Counted from the first letter of the stretch, positions 1 to 12,024 are shown. The stretch is 64,000 nt of DNA from Salticus scenicus (GCA_963930645.1 OZ005654.1:271899282-271963281); one strand, 5' to 3'. A program made the numbers and translations. Notes: a model not told the origin generated them from the letters alone.

Positions 1-34
1 TTGAATTTCTATTTTTTAATAAAAGCATAGCATC

Positions 35-73
<39 letters not shown>

Positions 74-520
74 GCTGTAACAAAAAAATTACCTCGAACT
101 GAATGAAACTCTGCCTTGTGACCCCGGTGCCTGCGGCAGCGCATACACGGATCGCTAACAACATGAAAAAATTCCCAAAAATTAATCTGGAACCAAACGA
201 ATCCGACCGGAATTGCCCGGGCCCATGATAATAACCTTAAATGAACTTTAAATTTGTATGATTTAATATCTTTAACTCTATTTTGTTTGAATTTCTATTT
301 TTAAATGAAAGCATCACGAAACAAATAATAATCATATATAACAAAAAAAATTGCCTCAAACAGAACGGAACTCGGGCTCGTGACCCCGGTGCCTGTGGCA
401 GCGTATATGCGGGTCGCTAATACCATGAAAAAATTCTTAAAAATTAATCTTGAACCGCACGAACCTCTGAATCGTGTTTCCACCGCCTGTGGCTGCGGCA
501 CCGTATAGCAGGCATGCTAC
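1..520. repeat. Two-copy tandem repeat, 286-bp period
   Basis: A unit beginning TTGAATTTCTATTTTT at position 1 recurs at 287. Both copies carry a run of A or AT, then a GC-rich core around GTGACCCCGGTGCCTG and an AT-rich tail. Copy one has a 30-nt poly-A run at about 41-70. The GC-rich core vaguely recalls a tRNA-derived SINE, but I cannot place an A and B box, so it is left as a repeat. The 66-residue open frame in copy two is not protein-like. Confidence 0.7.
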
Positions 521-540
521 GCACGTGCTGCAAAATTCAC

Positions 541-1135
541 TTTCCTCCACCAGGGAGCGCAGTATGTTGCATACGAACATCACCAATCATCTTGAATTTC
601 AAAGACCTTTCAAATAAGGTGTTACATGGTGGTGTCAACTGCAAAATCCTTTAGTTGCACTTTCTCCCGCCAGGGGGCACAGTGTCTTCTGTACGAACAT
701 CACCAACGGTCAGGAAATACCAAGACCTTTAAAATAAGATATAACATGATAGGGTCTACTGCAAAATCACCTAGTTCCATTTTTCACCACCAGGGGCGCA
801 CTATATTGTGTACAAACATCCATAATCAACATGAAATTTCAAGACCCCTATCACTGATCGCCTTGGATTTCCAAGACCTTTTAAATAAGGTGTCACATGG
901 TGGTGCCAACTGCAAAATCCTTTAGTTGTGCTTTCCATCACCAGGGGGCGCAGTGTGTTCTGTACGAACATCACCAACGATCAGGAAATACCAAGATCTT
1001 TAAAATGAAATGTAACATGATAGGGTCTACAGCAAAATCACCTAGTTCCATTTTTCACCACCAGGGGTCGCACTATATTGTATACGAACATCCCCAATCG
1101 ACATGAAATTTCAAGACCTCTGAAATGAGGTGCTA
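541..1135. repeat. Tandem array with CTCF-like motif in each unit
   Basis: Units share GCAAAATC, a CACCAGGGG box, TACGAACATC and CAAGACC. GCAAAATC starts fall at 641, 761, 912 and 1032, giving alternating 120- and 151-bp spacing, so the array is a roughly 271-bp dimer. Each unit has a plus-strand box matching the CTCF core CCASYAGRGGGCRC to varying degrees: 547-560, 666-680, 785-799, 935-951 and 1056-1071. The best matches are the second and fourth. Open frames across the array follow the repeat and are not genes. Confidence 0.8.
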
Positions 1136-1149
1136 CATGTGTGGGTCTA

Positions 1150-1540
1150 GAACGGATTTACCTCTCAAACTAATTTTCCCCCTCCCCCCCCCTCCAAATC
1201 TACTTTCCCCCTTCCCCCCCCTTTAAAATCGAAAATTCCAAATTCGCAGAAAGTGATTTTTTAGTATTCGACTCTAGTCCCCATATGTACACCTTCCACA
1301 CCGTGAAGTAATTTGGAGCTTTAACCCGTTCCCCCCCCCCGGGGGGGAAACTGTTCGACTTTTTTTTAATTTTCTCTTTTCATTGCACAACTACAGACCA
1401 AGACCTTTTTTTAGACACCTCAAGCAAATTTTTACACCAAGTAGTTCTCTCAATATAGTGGAGACAGACAAAAACATGTTTCAAATTAATATATAGATTT
1501 TTTTTTCAAATAATTGATTTACACCAAACGCAAGAAATTC
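1150..1540. other. C-run spacer related to the 35-37 kb repeat
   Basis: Several poly-C runs alternate with AT-rich text that includes CGTGAAGTAATTTGGAGC. The same phrase recurs in the degenerate repeat at 35.5-37.1 kb (about 36020 and 37000), so this is probably a diverged single copy of that family. No gene seen. Confidence 0.5.
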
Positions 1541-2020
1541 TTGAAAAAATTGAATGTAAAGTTGATTGTGCACGCGTAACTTTCCTCAAACTCAACGAAT
1601 TTAAGCAGTTAATAGCTCAAAAGAAAGAGCTTGATCCACTGGGTGTTCTTAGACTTGTGTCAACAGCCTACGTTAATTAGAACTCTAGTTATAGAGGTTT
1701 GAGTGAAGGAAAATCTTGAAAAAATCTTGAAAAAATTGAATGTAAAGTTGATTCTGCACGCATAACTTTCCTCAAACTCAACGAATTTAAGCAGTTAATA
1801 GCTCAAAAGAAAGAGCTTGATCCACTGAGTGTTCTTAGACTTGTGTCAACAGCCTACATTAATTAGAACTCTAGTTATGAAGGTTTGAGTGAAGGAAAAT
1901 CTTGAAAAAATTGAATGTAAAGTTGATTGTGCACGCATAACTTTTCTCAGACTCAACGAATTTAAGCAGTTAATAGCTCAAAAGAAAGAACTTGATCCAC
2001 TGAGTGTTCTGAGAGTGAAA
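1541..2020 (+). repeat. Three tandem copies of a short open-frame cassette
   Basis: Units begin at 1541, 1727 and 1902 (186- and 175-bp periods). In the plus frame the first two copies read a closely conserved peptide of about 48 residues, starting EILEKIECKVD and ending in RLVSTAYVN or AYIN then a stop. The third copy diverges after LDPLSVL. Lys/Glu-rich charged text and mostly silent or conservative differences look like a duplicated exon or a piece of a mobile-element protein. I do not recognise the family. There is no start codon or splice evidence. Confidence 0.6.
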
Positions 2021-2179
2021 CGATCAAGATCCATTCATTAGAAGAGGAGCTATGAGAATTCGAATTGTTTGAGTGAATGTGTCCCATAAGAAATGTACAG
2101 GGAAGAATCGCGTTTGAGTATAACTTGAGTAAGGTGGAAGTTGAGTAAATTTCAATGATTGATGACATATCTGAGCCTA

Positions 2180-4818
2180 AATACCTTTCATTTAAAAAAA
2201 AAAATGAAGGAAATCGGCCGGATAGAACGGCCAGACGGACTGACTTTATTTTTCATAAATTTTTTTAATATATAAGATAATAAAGTAAAATATTGACAAT
2301 AAATAATTATATAAAATCTTAAGTAATAATTTTGCCTACAAACTGTTGTCGTAATTTAAAACTTGTATTGTCACTTATTTATTTTTTTTTAATTTTAATG
2401 CAAAGAAATATCAGATGCTGCCTTTATATTGAATAATAATTTAATATTTATCTTTAAAATTTATGTGTATAGGAATAAAATGCCCATATCTTTAAACTGC
2501 AATTATAATAATTCGTTTCTTTAAATTACTACCTTTGAAGTGTTACTTGAAAGAATTACCATGAACATGAAGTCATGCACATTGCATAGATTAAAAACAC
2601 TTGTCAACATCATGAACATTTTTAGTTATCCTGTGTGTTGTAGACTTTATACAAATGACATAAAATATTAACATTTCATCCAGATTTAAAAGAATTTATT
2701 ATAATTAAAAATGAATTTCGAAAATTTATTACATTTAGTCAATAATGTATCCAATATCTTCTGCATTGTCCTGCAAAAATCCAGAAATATTATAAACACC
2801 ATTTTCTTCAGATAATATATTTAAGAATATATAAGTTTAATTCTGTTTAAAATAGTATTACACAACTAAAACCATGCATAGTCAAGCCAATATTGCATTC
2901 TGCATCTTTTGTGCACAATTGTAAAAGAAGTATATAAGGCGAACACAACATTTTCTAAATGGATAATTTTGTTATGCATTAATTAGTAAGGTATATCAAT
3001 TTTGCAAAGTCTGAAGCAGAATAACACTGCTAAAATGCATTTAAATTATTTTCCTCATAAATTGTAATGTGTATGAAGTTTTTATGCACCCCTGTAAATT
3101 AACTGTACACACAACTCTATTTTCAATAGGAAATATGGTGTGGTCAATCTCAATAATGGATTTTAAATTTCTTAAATTTCCAAGCATTGTTATGAAAATT
3201 CTCACTGAAACAGAAAGACAGACATACCAATGTTATAAACACATTTCAACTTTGTTATTGGAAAAATGTTAGAAATAAAAAATTTAGTAAGTCTGTGTTT
3301 TTATAAAAGATTTGACAACTAATATTTCTCATCCAAATAAAAAACATTAGTCACTAAAAAAAAAAAAAAAAAAATTCTGAAAAGTAGTTTTAACAATAAA
3401 TTCTAAGTACTATGTTTAATAGAGGGCAAAACATATAATTTTTAATTTATATAAAAATTGATTTTTTCTATTCAACATTTCTGTCATTGAGAAGCAAGAA
3501 ACCAGAAAATTGTGTGAAATTTTTGTGTAACAAAAAATAAAAACTTGAAAATCTGTTTATAAACATTGATAAAAATGACCTCTATTATCATACATTGCCA
3601 TGAATAACGTTCATGCTAAATTTTCTACCTCTCATACATAAATCAACTAGAAACACATAGATTATCACATCAAAAACTATGAAGAAAAAAAAATAGATTA
3701 CAAAGGGAATTTATTTTTTTCTAGCATTACCAGGTTGAAGCTGAATCCCGTGCAGTTCCTGCAGACTTTGTTCCACAAGGTTGAAACTGGTAGAGAAAAT
3801 GAATAGGGTGGCTTTCATGATCCTTTCCCTAAGAAAATCCCTTTTTCCAGGAGTTGCATGAGGAGCAACCCATTTGTATCATTGGAGATGTTATTATACT
3901 TAAAACTGGTTAATTTTTTTTCAACCTTTTAGTAATTTTTTATTGTAACACAGTAAAGTAACATGTTTTATATGCATAATACTAAAAACATTCATTTTAT
4001 ATGTTAGTAAAGTTATTACTTTGAATATTTCTGGGGGGGGGGGAACGAGGGGGGAGAGGGGGGCTGCAGCTCCTACCATGAACCACCACTGTTCTTGATT
4101 AAACATTTAACTGCCTCGGGCATACATACAAACTTTCTCAAGTACGTTCTTTTGCACTGTACTGCTGCCAGTGAAATTACTGACACTGTTTGAAAATGGA
4201 ATAAAATAACCTTGAAAGTGATCTTGACAGTGTTTTTGAAAGATTTACTCATTTCAGAGTTGAAAAAGAATGAAGGCACTTTGAAGTGAATCTCGTAAAT
4301 TTTTGTCGTCAGGTAAGGGGTTAACAATGACTTCGGTTAGCAGCAGTCTTAATAAGAGGTTAGAAAAGGAGTTAAATAGGAGATAAAATATGACTACTAA
4401 TAAAAATAATGGAATGATAAATACAAGGAATAAAATAAGAAAAAATTAAAAGCAATGGACATGAGATAATTATATAAGTAATGCAATTTCTAAGCTTCAA
4501 ACATGAAAGGTGTTGAAGAGCAATCTTCAAGAAGATTTTTAGATTTTTTAAATGTAAAAATTTCATGGGAATCCAAATCAGAGGAAGAAATAATGCTACT
4601 CTTAGAAAAGTTAAGAAAGTGACCATGAGGACAGCAGTAGGTAACAGTTAAATAATTTAGAAGCTTTCATAGCTGGTTTTATGGTCTCTATTTTTACTTT
4701 CATAAGAGTAACAATTTCTTCTCAATATCTGGATTTCCATGAAACATTTTACATTTTTAAAAGCACTAAAAATCTTGTTAATGAACTTTCTTTTACACAT
4801 TTTAATGCTTATAAATTA
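2180..4818. other. AT-rich stretch without recognisable gene
   Basis: Mostly unique AT-rich sequence with poly-A runs and one G-rich patch at about 4030-4070. Short open frames here show no protein-like composition. No RNA gene or transposon terminus was recognised. Confidence 0.5.
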
Positions 4819-5051
4819 CAGTCGGAAACAAAAGTCTCCGAACACTAGCAAAAGTCTCTGAACACTAGCAAAAATTCCTATATAAAAAAAGTACACTTAA
4901 TACAGTTTTGTTAAATAAATCCTTGTCGAATTCTGTTTTTAGACTGACTAAGAACAGGATTCGACACGGATTTATTTAACAAAACTGTATTAAGTGTACT
5001 TTTTTTATATAGGAATTTTCGCTAGTGATCGGAGACTTTTGTTAACGACTG
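4819..5051. mobile_element. Tc1-like palindromic MITE, copy 1
   Basis: A 233-bp element bounded by CAGTCG and CGACTG and flanked by TA dinucleotides, the target duplication of Tc1/mariner elements. It is almost a perfect fold-back. The left arm with ACACTAGCAAAA and AGTACACTTAATAC is mirrored on the right, with the centre near TTAGACTGACTAAGAAC. A partial repeat of the left terminal sequence (ACACTAGCAAAAGTCTC) suggests a small internal duplication. A second copy is at 60917-61129. Non-coding, so mobilised in trans if at all. Confidence 0.85.
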
Positions 5052-5052
5052 T

Positions 5053-5723
5053 ACTCATACAGCATTCTTTTGCTCATAATATATTGTATGTATATATATT
5101 GTTGTATTTTTCAGTTTAAAAATTTTTTGTTAGTAATCACTTTTACTTCTATTTATTTATATGTAATATTGTTTTGCTTTATTGTAATTCATGTCACATC
5201 ACAATTTTTCAAGATTTGTTTAGATTTGATATTTAATCTTTGCTTCAGATTTGTATATTGTCTGTTTGTTGCAACATACTGGCTTTTTTTTTTTTGGCCT
5301 GATAAAGGTTTGTACTATTTTGAACTAAAACAATGCTTGCGAGCATTTGCAATTTACAGTGTTTGCCTACAAATTATCTATTTATCAACAATAACAATGC
5401 TATATATATATATATATATATATATATTCTTTTTACATAAAAATGAACACACACATACATATATATATATATAAACTACTTGATGTCAGTGCTAAAATTT
5501 GTGTGTAAAAATTATTTAGAAATCTGTCATAATTAAAATACATCCTGATGTCTGTGTTTATGACAAAAATTATTAAAATTTGCTTTTGTAACGTAAAACT
5601 AACTTTTATCAATTTTTCTCAATTTATAGTTATGTTTTTCTAATATATAGGTAATTCTAAGCTACAAAAGATTAATGCAGCTTTCACAATTGTTACAAAA
5701 ATTCTCATAATAAAATCCCTCCC

Positions 5724-5726
<3 letters not shown>
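5053..5726. other. AT-rich spacer with (TA)n tract
   Basis: Contains a TA microsatellite at 5401-5428 and a shorter one near 5459-5474. The 134-residue open frame across it is rich in I/Y/F/C and ends in microsatellite-encoded IYIYIY, so I consider it spurious. Confidence 0.6.
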
Positions 5727-5777
<51 letters not shown>

Positions 5778-5968
5778 CCCAATGCTGCAGCATTTGCAGC
5801 AAAGCATTGGCCATGGAGGGGGAAAGAGATTTCACAGAATTGACGCCTGTTTGTGAAGCAGCACCCAGTGGGTGGCCATTGCTACTCCATGCCTTTGTCC
5901 AGGATTCAAACAAGGGCCCTAACGTGAGGGAGTCAGGGATGTTAACCACCACACTGTATGGATGGCTA
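5727..5968 (-). mobile_element. tRNA-derived SINE with (TA)n tail
   Basis: On the minus strand the head near 5968 contains an A-box-like AGTGTGGTGGTTAACA and a B-box-like TTTGAATCCTG, the internal RNA polymerase III promoter of tRNA-derived SINEs. A body with GGCATGGAGTAGCAATGGCC follows, and a (TA)n tail at 5727-5772. A diverged relative with the same layout is at 49245-49450. The open frames on both strands are by-products. Confidence 0.75.
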
Positions 5969-6326
5969 AAAAAATATATAAAGGATGGGTCCGTACGAGG
6001 GTTTTTTTACCCTCATGAATTTCTAGCTCATATTTTATTATATGAATGGTTATATCACTTTAAATAAAAAATAATGTGAATTAGCTCCAAAAGTTCAGTA
6101 TAACTGCTATGAAATATGACATAATAATGTGAATGCCTATACACCCCTCACAGTCATTGTTGCATAATGTTAAATATAAGTCCTCCCTATGGGCATTATA
6201 GTTTAATGTTACATAATTTTAGAACAGTATTTTCTGTATTTATGTTTATATTACAATGAATATACATTATAACTATACTATTTCTAATCAAAGTGTTTGT
6301 ATTCATTGTACATAAATCGTAGAAAG

Positions 6327-6595
6327 ATCAATCAGGGGTGAAACTACCTAGCTTGCAAAACCCCTGAAAACTGTTCCTTGCATGTAGATAGGGAAGATTT
6401 ATTAATGATATATCATATGGCTACCTATATTAAGTGATATTTACAGTCTTCCTAATGTATTAGAAGACCAATTAAACACTCAAAATGAGAAATTTCTGTA
6501 AAAACAATGTATTTTAACATGAAATGTAAAGACAGTAAAGATTTCAAAAACACTGAATTCAGCAGTAGCCTCTGAAAAGTTTCACCCCTGATTAA
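6327..6595. mobile_element. Fold-back hAT-like MITE
   Basis: Terminal inverted repeats read ATCAGGGGTGAAACT on the left and AGTTTCACCCCTGAT on the right, about 270 bp apart. CAGGGGTG termini are typical of hAT elements. I do not see a clean 8-bp target duplication, so the superfamily is inferred from the termini only. No coding content. Confidence 0.6.
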
Positions 6596-6613
6596 TATTG
6601 GGTATATTCTTAA

Positions 6614-7055
6614 CCTTCTGATGGCCGCTGACGAATATATCCAGCCACCGAGCTGTTCCTTTTTCTACAATACACTTATCATATGGCTTAATTGTATAAT
6701 TAAGACATTTAGCTTTTTAATAAAGTTTGAAGGTCATAAATAATAATCATAAAGATTATAATTGTGTGCATAAGGCTGCCACAGGTGACTTTTTCTTTTT
6801 TTATTATTTTCGTATCACTATTCTCATAAAATTTATAATATATTTTTTTAGTAAAATTCAGATTTATCTGCATGAATATATTATAAATTCTTTTGCTTGT
6901 AAATAGTGATATGGAAAGCATTAAAAAAGAGTCACCTGAGGTAGCCTTGTTACATTTTTAATTTCAAGTTGAAATAAGTATTTTTTTAGTACATTGTAAT
7001 ATCTGTGCAGTGAAAACAACATTACAATCTTGCCCTTTCAAAGGCTGTTAGAGGG
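6614..7055. mobile_element. piggyBac-like MITE (TTAA flanks)
   Basis: The element starts CCTTCTGATGGCC and ends GGCTGTTAGAGGG. Both ends abut TTAA (6610-6613 and 7056-7059), the invariant target of piggyBac elements. Inside is a second inverted pair (AAGGCTGCCACAGGTGACT near 6771 against AGTCACCTGAGGTAGCCTT near 6951), which may be a subterminal repeat or a nested fold-back element. The 13-bp terminal repeats match at 10 of 13 positions. Confidence 0.75.
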
Positions 7056-7353
7056 TTAAGAAATATTGTAGCATACAGATTGCAAAAGAAACAATGTAGA
7101 TGGAGATACAGATTTCCAAATATCGCAGATTCTACTCTCCGCACTGGAAGTATTTACATTGTTTAAGATATAAACTGTACAGAAAAAAGACAAATATTTT
7201 TTTAAAGAATATTTAGTGTAACAAAAATGATATTTAAATAGAACTTGATTAAATAGATTCAATTTCATTAGTTTCATCTCTATTAAAAAAGTGGGAGATA
7301 ATAGCATATGCAAATTATTCACTGTAATCATGTAAATTTTTCAATTTTAACTT

Positions 7354-7468
7354 TTTTATATGAGTGCAGAGGAGCAACACTTTTATCTTATTGTATAAGT
7401 TATTTCATAGTGTACTTCACAATATATTATGTTAATGAGAAAGTGTTGCTCCTTTGTGCTCATAAAAA
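7354..7468. mobile_element. Short fold-back element
   Basis: GCAGAGGAGCAACACTTT on the left and AAAGTGTTGCTCCTTTGTGC on the right form an inverted pair, extended by TTTTATA/TATAAAA-like flanks, with about 60 bp of AT-rich loop. Superfamily not assigned. Confidence 0.55.
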
Positions 7469-8012
7469 AAAGTAGGTCAAATCCCTGAAAATGGGGAAAT
7501 TTGGCCAAAAATGCAAAATTGTGTAATTTTCGGCCCCCTGGGAACAAACAATTACTGAAAGCATGTAAATAATATCGATTGAAACTTAAAATACACATGT
7601 TGTAAAGTAATTAAATGCATAAATTTCTCATGTGCAATCAATCTCATATTTCCTCAATTTCAGAGCCAAAACCCCCCCTTATCCTTTAATAAATTTCTAT
7701 AAACAGAATGCAAGATAAATAAATAAAAAAAATAATAATAATAAAGGCTACAATATATTACAACATTTTATTACTATACAAAAATGGGTTTACATGAAAT
7801 AAAATGAGAAGCACAGAACAATAATTACTATTTAATAACATATACTTATATACACTCAATATATTTAATATCTGAAACAAGAATTCTGAGAAAACATTCA
7901 ATTCAGCTTTATCATTGATGAAAATTTTTACATTGTTATCTAAAATGATAAAAACAAATGCAATTTTAACTGAATCACAGATGAAATTATATTTTCAAGC
8001 AACATATATATA

Positions 8013-8318
8013 TATAGTTATGGCCAAAAGTTCATCACCACTTAAAATTTTATCAAAAAGTACAATTGTAATTAAATGAGATAACTGAATAATTTCATGA
8101 AAACTTTTATTTAGTATACTGTCCTTTAGCAGCTAAAACAGCTTTTGCATGTTGTGGCACAGAAATAGTCAAAGATTAGCATAATTCAGGTGTTATCACT
8201 GTTGTTTACACATGCTTTATAGCTTCTTCCTATATAGCAATGATCTTCCTATATCATTCCCTGGGATATCCTGAAATATTTTATGAGAATATTTTTGTTG
8301 ATGTAAAACTTTCATTTA
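8013..8318. mobile_element. Tc1-like element end, truncated
   Basis: The text AGTTATGGCCAAAAGTTCAT beside a TA run resembles a Tc1-type terminal repeat. Reading inward there are about 300 bp with no matching opposite terminus. The element seems truncated next to the piggyBac-like MITE that starts at 8320. Assignment rests on the terminal motif only. Confidence 0.4.
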
Positions 8319-8319
8319 A

Positions 8320-8549
8320 CCCGTTAGTAGTCGCTATAGACAGCGCCACCTATTACAAATTGAGCACTTTTTATTTAACTGCCACCAATAATTTTAAGAA
8401 GTGACGTGATCGACATTCCTTCGATTTTATTTGCGTTTTATGTATATTAAATGCTACTTCTAAAAATTTTTGGTGGCTATTGAATAAAAAAAAATCTGGC
8501 ATTATTGAAGGATGGGCGGCAAATCGACCAACTAGCGACTACTAACGGG
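8320..8549. mobile_element. piggyBac-like MITE, well preserved ends
   Basis: Perfect 15-bp inverted termini CCCGTTAGTAGTCGC and GCGACTACTAACGGG, each abutting TTAA (8316-8319, 8550-8553), give a 230-bp element. The interior includes CAGCGCCACCTATTAC near the left end. Non-coding. The termini differ from those of the elements at 6614 and 48199, so it belongs to a separate family. Confidence 0.9.
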
Positions 8550-9660
8550 TTAAGCTAGATTAAAAAAAATAAATAAATAAATAAATAAAAATATTTTGCT
8601 TTTTTAAATTTCTATCTTCACAATAACTTCTATCATTACAAATGAAAATGGCCTTCACTTACACACTTATACTGTCACTTAATATTGCATATAAAAATAA
8701 TTTTAAATTTTTATGGTTTCATTTGTATTATTCAGTTTACAATAATGCAATTTTATTGATGAATTCATGTTTATTAATGAATATCATTAGTTAAAATGTA
8801 ATTATTATTCTACAACCGGTGATTTACATAATTATCAGATAAATAAATAAATAAATAAATAAAATAACAGATTAAAACTTACTTGAAACTAATGGATCTC
8901 AAATAATTTTAAAATTGAAAAAAAATTAAATCTTAGAAAAAAAAAAAAAAAAAGATGGAATTGATTAAAAAAAAAATCTTAAAAGATCAGATATTAGACA
9001 CATTTTACAGTAAAATGCATTTTAGGCTTTCAAAAACTGTGACCTTATCTCCTAGTAAGTATATAGCTATGAACAAAAGCTGTTTAATAAAAAGTAATGT
9101 CTAAAAAATAGTTACAAATTAATTTTTTTGTAAATTTTTGGTGCTAAATTTTTAGCTATGACTGTAAATATAATTTATAATAAACTAATCCAATGCACAG
9201 ATAAACTTTGGTTGTAGTAAAACATAAAATGACAATAAATAAAAATTATTGTTTAATGTTGAATGAATCTCAATAAATTATCTCTATTTAATTGTTAGCA
9301 AAAATAATTCATAGTGTGACTTATATAATGCTTACTGGAAACAAGCAAGAAAACAATAACAGAATTAACAAATACAAGTAATTTTTTACTAAACTTGTTA
9401 CATAAATAATAATATTTTCTTTAACAATCATTACTACATGAAACAATTGAGAATAAGTTTTACATGGCTCTTGTTGAACTTTTAAGTATGCTAAATATGT
9501 AAAGAAACATTTTGGTAGAAGTTGAATTGTATAAAATATTATGATCCCACCATTGCAGTAGCAATATAATTTAATTGAAAAAGTGGTAATAAAAGATAAT
9601 AAATGAAAATGTTGTATGTAATCACCATAAATTGCAAACTTTATAATTTATTTTCTATAG
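8550..9660. other. AT-rich stretch without recognisable gene
   Basis: Contains (TAAA)n tracts near 8567-8590 and 8840-8862 and a poly-A run near 8938-8953. On the minus strand AATAAA occurs shortly after the stop codon of the frame at 9661, so the right edge could be a 3' UTR if that frame is real. Confidence 0.4.
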
Positions 9661-9812
9661 TTAATTTGACTGATCCCAATATCCAATACACTTTCGAAGT
9701 TGAGAAAGTAATTTGCTGCCTATCCTGGCATCTAGGTGTCTAAACACAATGATAAACTCTTGACCAATAACATTCAGAAAACTCTTTTCAGTCTCTCCTC
9801 TACTTGCTTTCC
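9661..9812 (-). CDS. Possible terminal coding exon, unknown protein
   Basis: The minus strand holds an uninterrupted frame ending in a TAA at 9661-9663. It reads FLNVIGQEFIIVFRHLDA, then RIGSKLLSQLRKCIGYWD, QSN and stop. Composition is protein-like, unlike the surrounding chance frames. A plausible acceptor (TTTTCTGACAG) precedes GGAAAGC at 9812, and AATAAA lies about a dozen bases past the stop. It might be the last exon of a host gene or a transposase remnant. I do not recognise the family, and no upstream exon was found, so the call is tentative. Confidence 0.3.
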
Positions 9813-11640
9813 CTGTCAGAAAATGGCTGCTTTTTTTTACTTATGTCTATCAGGTTTTATATATCTGCTTTGATTTCTCTGAATTTTTTTAAAGAAATTA
9901 ATTTCTGAAAATCTCTTGTTGTTCTCGAGGGTATAAGCTTTCTAGCAACAGTAAAGCTACATATAAATTTCCTAAATCTGAAATGTTCTGCATCTCATAT
10001 GAATGGCAGTTATTTAAGTTCATTATTTTACTTTTTCATTCCACCATTTCTTTTAAACTCTTTAATTATTTTTTTTTTTTTTTTTTTTTTACATTTTGCT
10101 CTCTTTCATCATTTAAAGTCTCCTTCCAAACCTGTCAACAAAATCAAGCTGCAGTATCTTAAAAGCGGACAATACCTAATCTTGCTGACAACTATGGCCC
10201 ATGTTATTCTATGGGAAGATTTGTTTCCATAATTACTCATTACCTAATGTATATATTTTTTTATTATTCAGTTTTTACATTCAGAAAATTCACAAACATT
10301 AAATTAGTACTTATTTTCCAAAAATTGATTTTTTACATTGTTAGTATTTCATTTTGAAGCTAAAAAATTATTAAAAAAAAAAAAAAAAAAATGTATTTAA
10401 TGAAAATTGCACAATATTTAATCAACATAGCTTCTCACGATAGATATTTCATGTATGCAGACTGGTGCAACATTAACTAATAAATGCTGAGATACAGCCA
10501 TCTGAAATATTGTAGGAAATAAAAAAATAAAAAATAAAAAAAGAGAAAAGAGAAGAAAAGAATAGCAAAACCACTTGTGATCTCATACACATCCAAATTA
10601 CATAAGCATAATGTTTCATAATATTCATCTCACATATCAAGTCTAGAGCATTTATATATCATAGAGGCTGATACAACATTCTCATAAGTGGGAGTTATTG
10701 CAGTATAGGAGTGCCACCTATCATCGAATATGCACACAAATTGAATCAGTATAATTTTTCATATTGCTCCCACATACCAGTTTGAATGTATTTATAAATC
10801 ATAAAAGCTGTGATATTACCTTCCCACTAAGGGAGAAAATTGTTGTGTAACACATCAATTTTGTTAAATTATGTCTATTGATTTGGGAGATATGGCAAAT
10901 GTAAAATTTTTGATAACACACAGATAAACATTTCCTAAAAATGGTCCAATTGTATTTAAAACACCTTGAAATGCACAAATCTGTCAAAAATTGGTAGTAG
11001 AAAATTTCATGATTTAAATACTCTCTTCTTATGTACATTTAAACGCGCCACTTGCTTTGTTTTTGTGACTGCTGCTTTATATTAAGCTTTTGTTTATTTC
11101 CTTTTATTTTCCTTTTATGATGAGTTGTACTATTATTTCAATCCAAAGTGATTGTTAGCATTTTTTTCCCCTTTTCAATTTATTATAGTGTTTGCTTACA
11201 ATCCAAAGTAATTGTTAGTGATCCCCCCCCCTCCCCAATTTATAGAGTTTGCTTACAAAAGTTTCAATTTAGCACTATCATATTATTTATTTTTTAGAAA
11301 TTAATAATGAACTTTATTATTCAATAGAATCACACTAATAAGCCACTAAATGATTATCAATTATAAATGTTGCTAAAACTTTTCAATAAAATTAATAATT
11401 ACATTAAATCAATAAAATGAAGAAAGAAAAGTTTAAGAAAAGGTTTTGCTTTAACAGAAAAGAAAATGAGCAAAGGAGTAGACTGAGTATATGAAAATAA
11501 ATTACAACATGTAACAAGATTAACGTATTCTGCAACCTTAAATGTTAAAATGCTAAGTGTAAAATTACATTTCCATAAATTTTTTAAAACAACATTAATT
11601 TTTAAATACATTTTAGAATTGAAAGTTGAATAGTTTTTTT
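9813..11640. other. AT-rich stretch without recognisable gene
   Basis: Poly-T near 10070-10090, poly-A near 10374-10391 and a C-run near 11224-11232. Two phrases (CAATCCAAAGT near 11139 and 11200) repeat locally. No coding or RNA signal was recognised. Confidence 0.4.
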
Positions 11641-11738
11641 TAGAACGAAAATATTCTAGCCAAGAATCAAACCATGGCCTTCCAGCTTAATATGTCAGTG
11701 CTCTACCACTGTGGTATCACAATCCAGGACCTTAGTTT
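11641..11738 (-). mobile_element. tRNA-derived SINE fragment, inverted copy
   Basis: On the minus strand the text runs CAGTGGTAGAGCACTG (A-box region), a variable segment, then TGGTTTGATTCTTGG (B-box), in the order and spacing of a tRNA-like RNA polymerase III promoter. Two plus-strand relatives follow at 11745 and 12025, so three copies of one family sit within 550 bp. Confidence 0.7.
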
Positions 11739-11744
11739 AATAAG

Positions 11745-11890
11745 CTATTGCTCATTGATAGCTCTGTGGTAGAGCACCAAAATGTTAACACCGAAAAATC
11801 CAAGTTCAATGCTTGACAGGACATTTTTCACTCTAAATAAAATTATTTAATTTTCAATTGTGAAATTAATTAAGTTGAAGCAAAACATAA
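11745..11890 (+). mobile_element. tRNA-derived SINE, copy 2
   Basis: A-box-like TAGCTCTGTGGTAGAGCA, then B-box-like AAGTTCAATGCTTG, then a tail with CTCTAAATAAAATTATT and AATTAATTAAGTTGAAG. The tail is shared with the copy at 12025, which shows a common family and not a chance tRNA resemblance. Confidence 0.7.
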
Positions 11891-12024
11891 TTTTTAATAT
11901 GTTATATATACCAATATATATCATAATCCAGTGTGATTGGTATGTTTTGTGGATTATTTTTTTCTTTCTAAGTCAGTTATGCATACTGCAAGGATGCAAT
12001 TGACCTTGAGTGAAATATGTTCAC

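Noticed and set aside
626..1106. Plus-strand frames of 69 and 99 residues
   Set aside because: They follow the tandem array with CTCF-like boxes and repeat with it; no independent coding evidence.
5070..5474. 134-residue plus-strand open frame, the longest in the window
   Set aside because: Very rich in I, Y, F and C, ends in microsatellite-encoded IYIYIY, and shows no domain or splice context; an artefact of AT-rich text.
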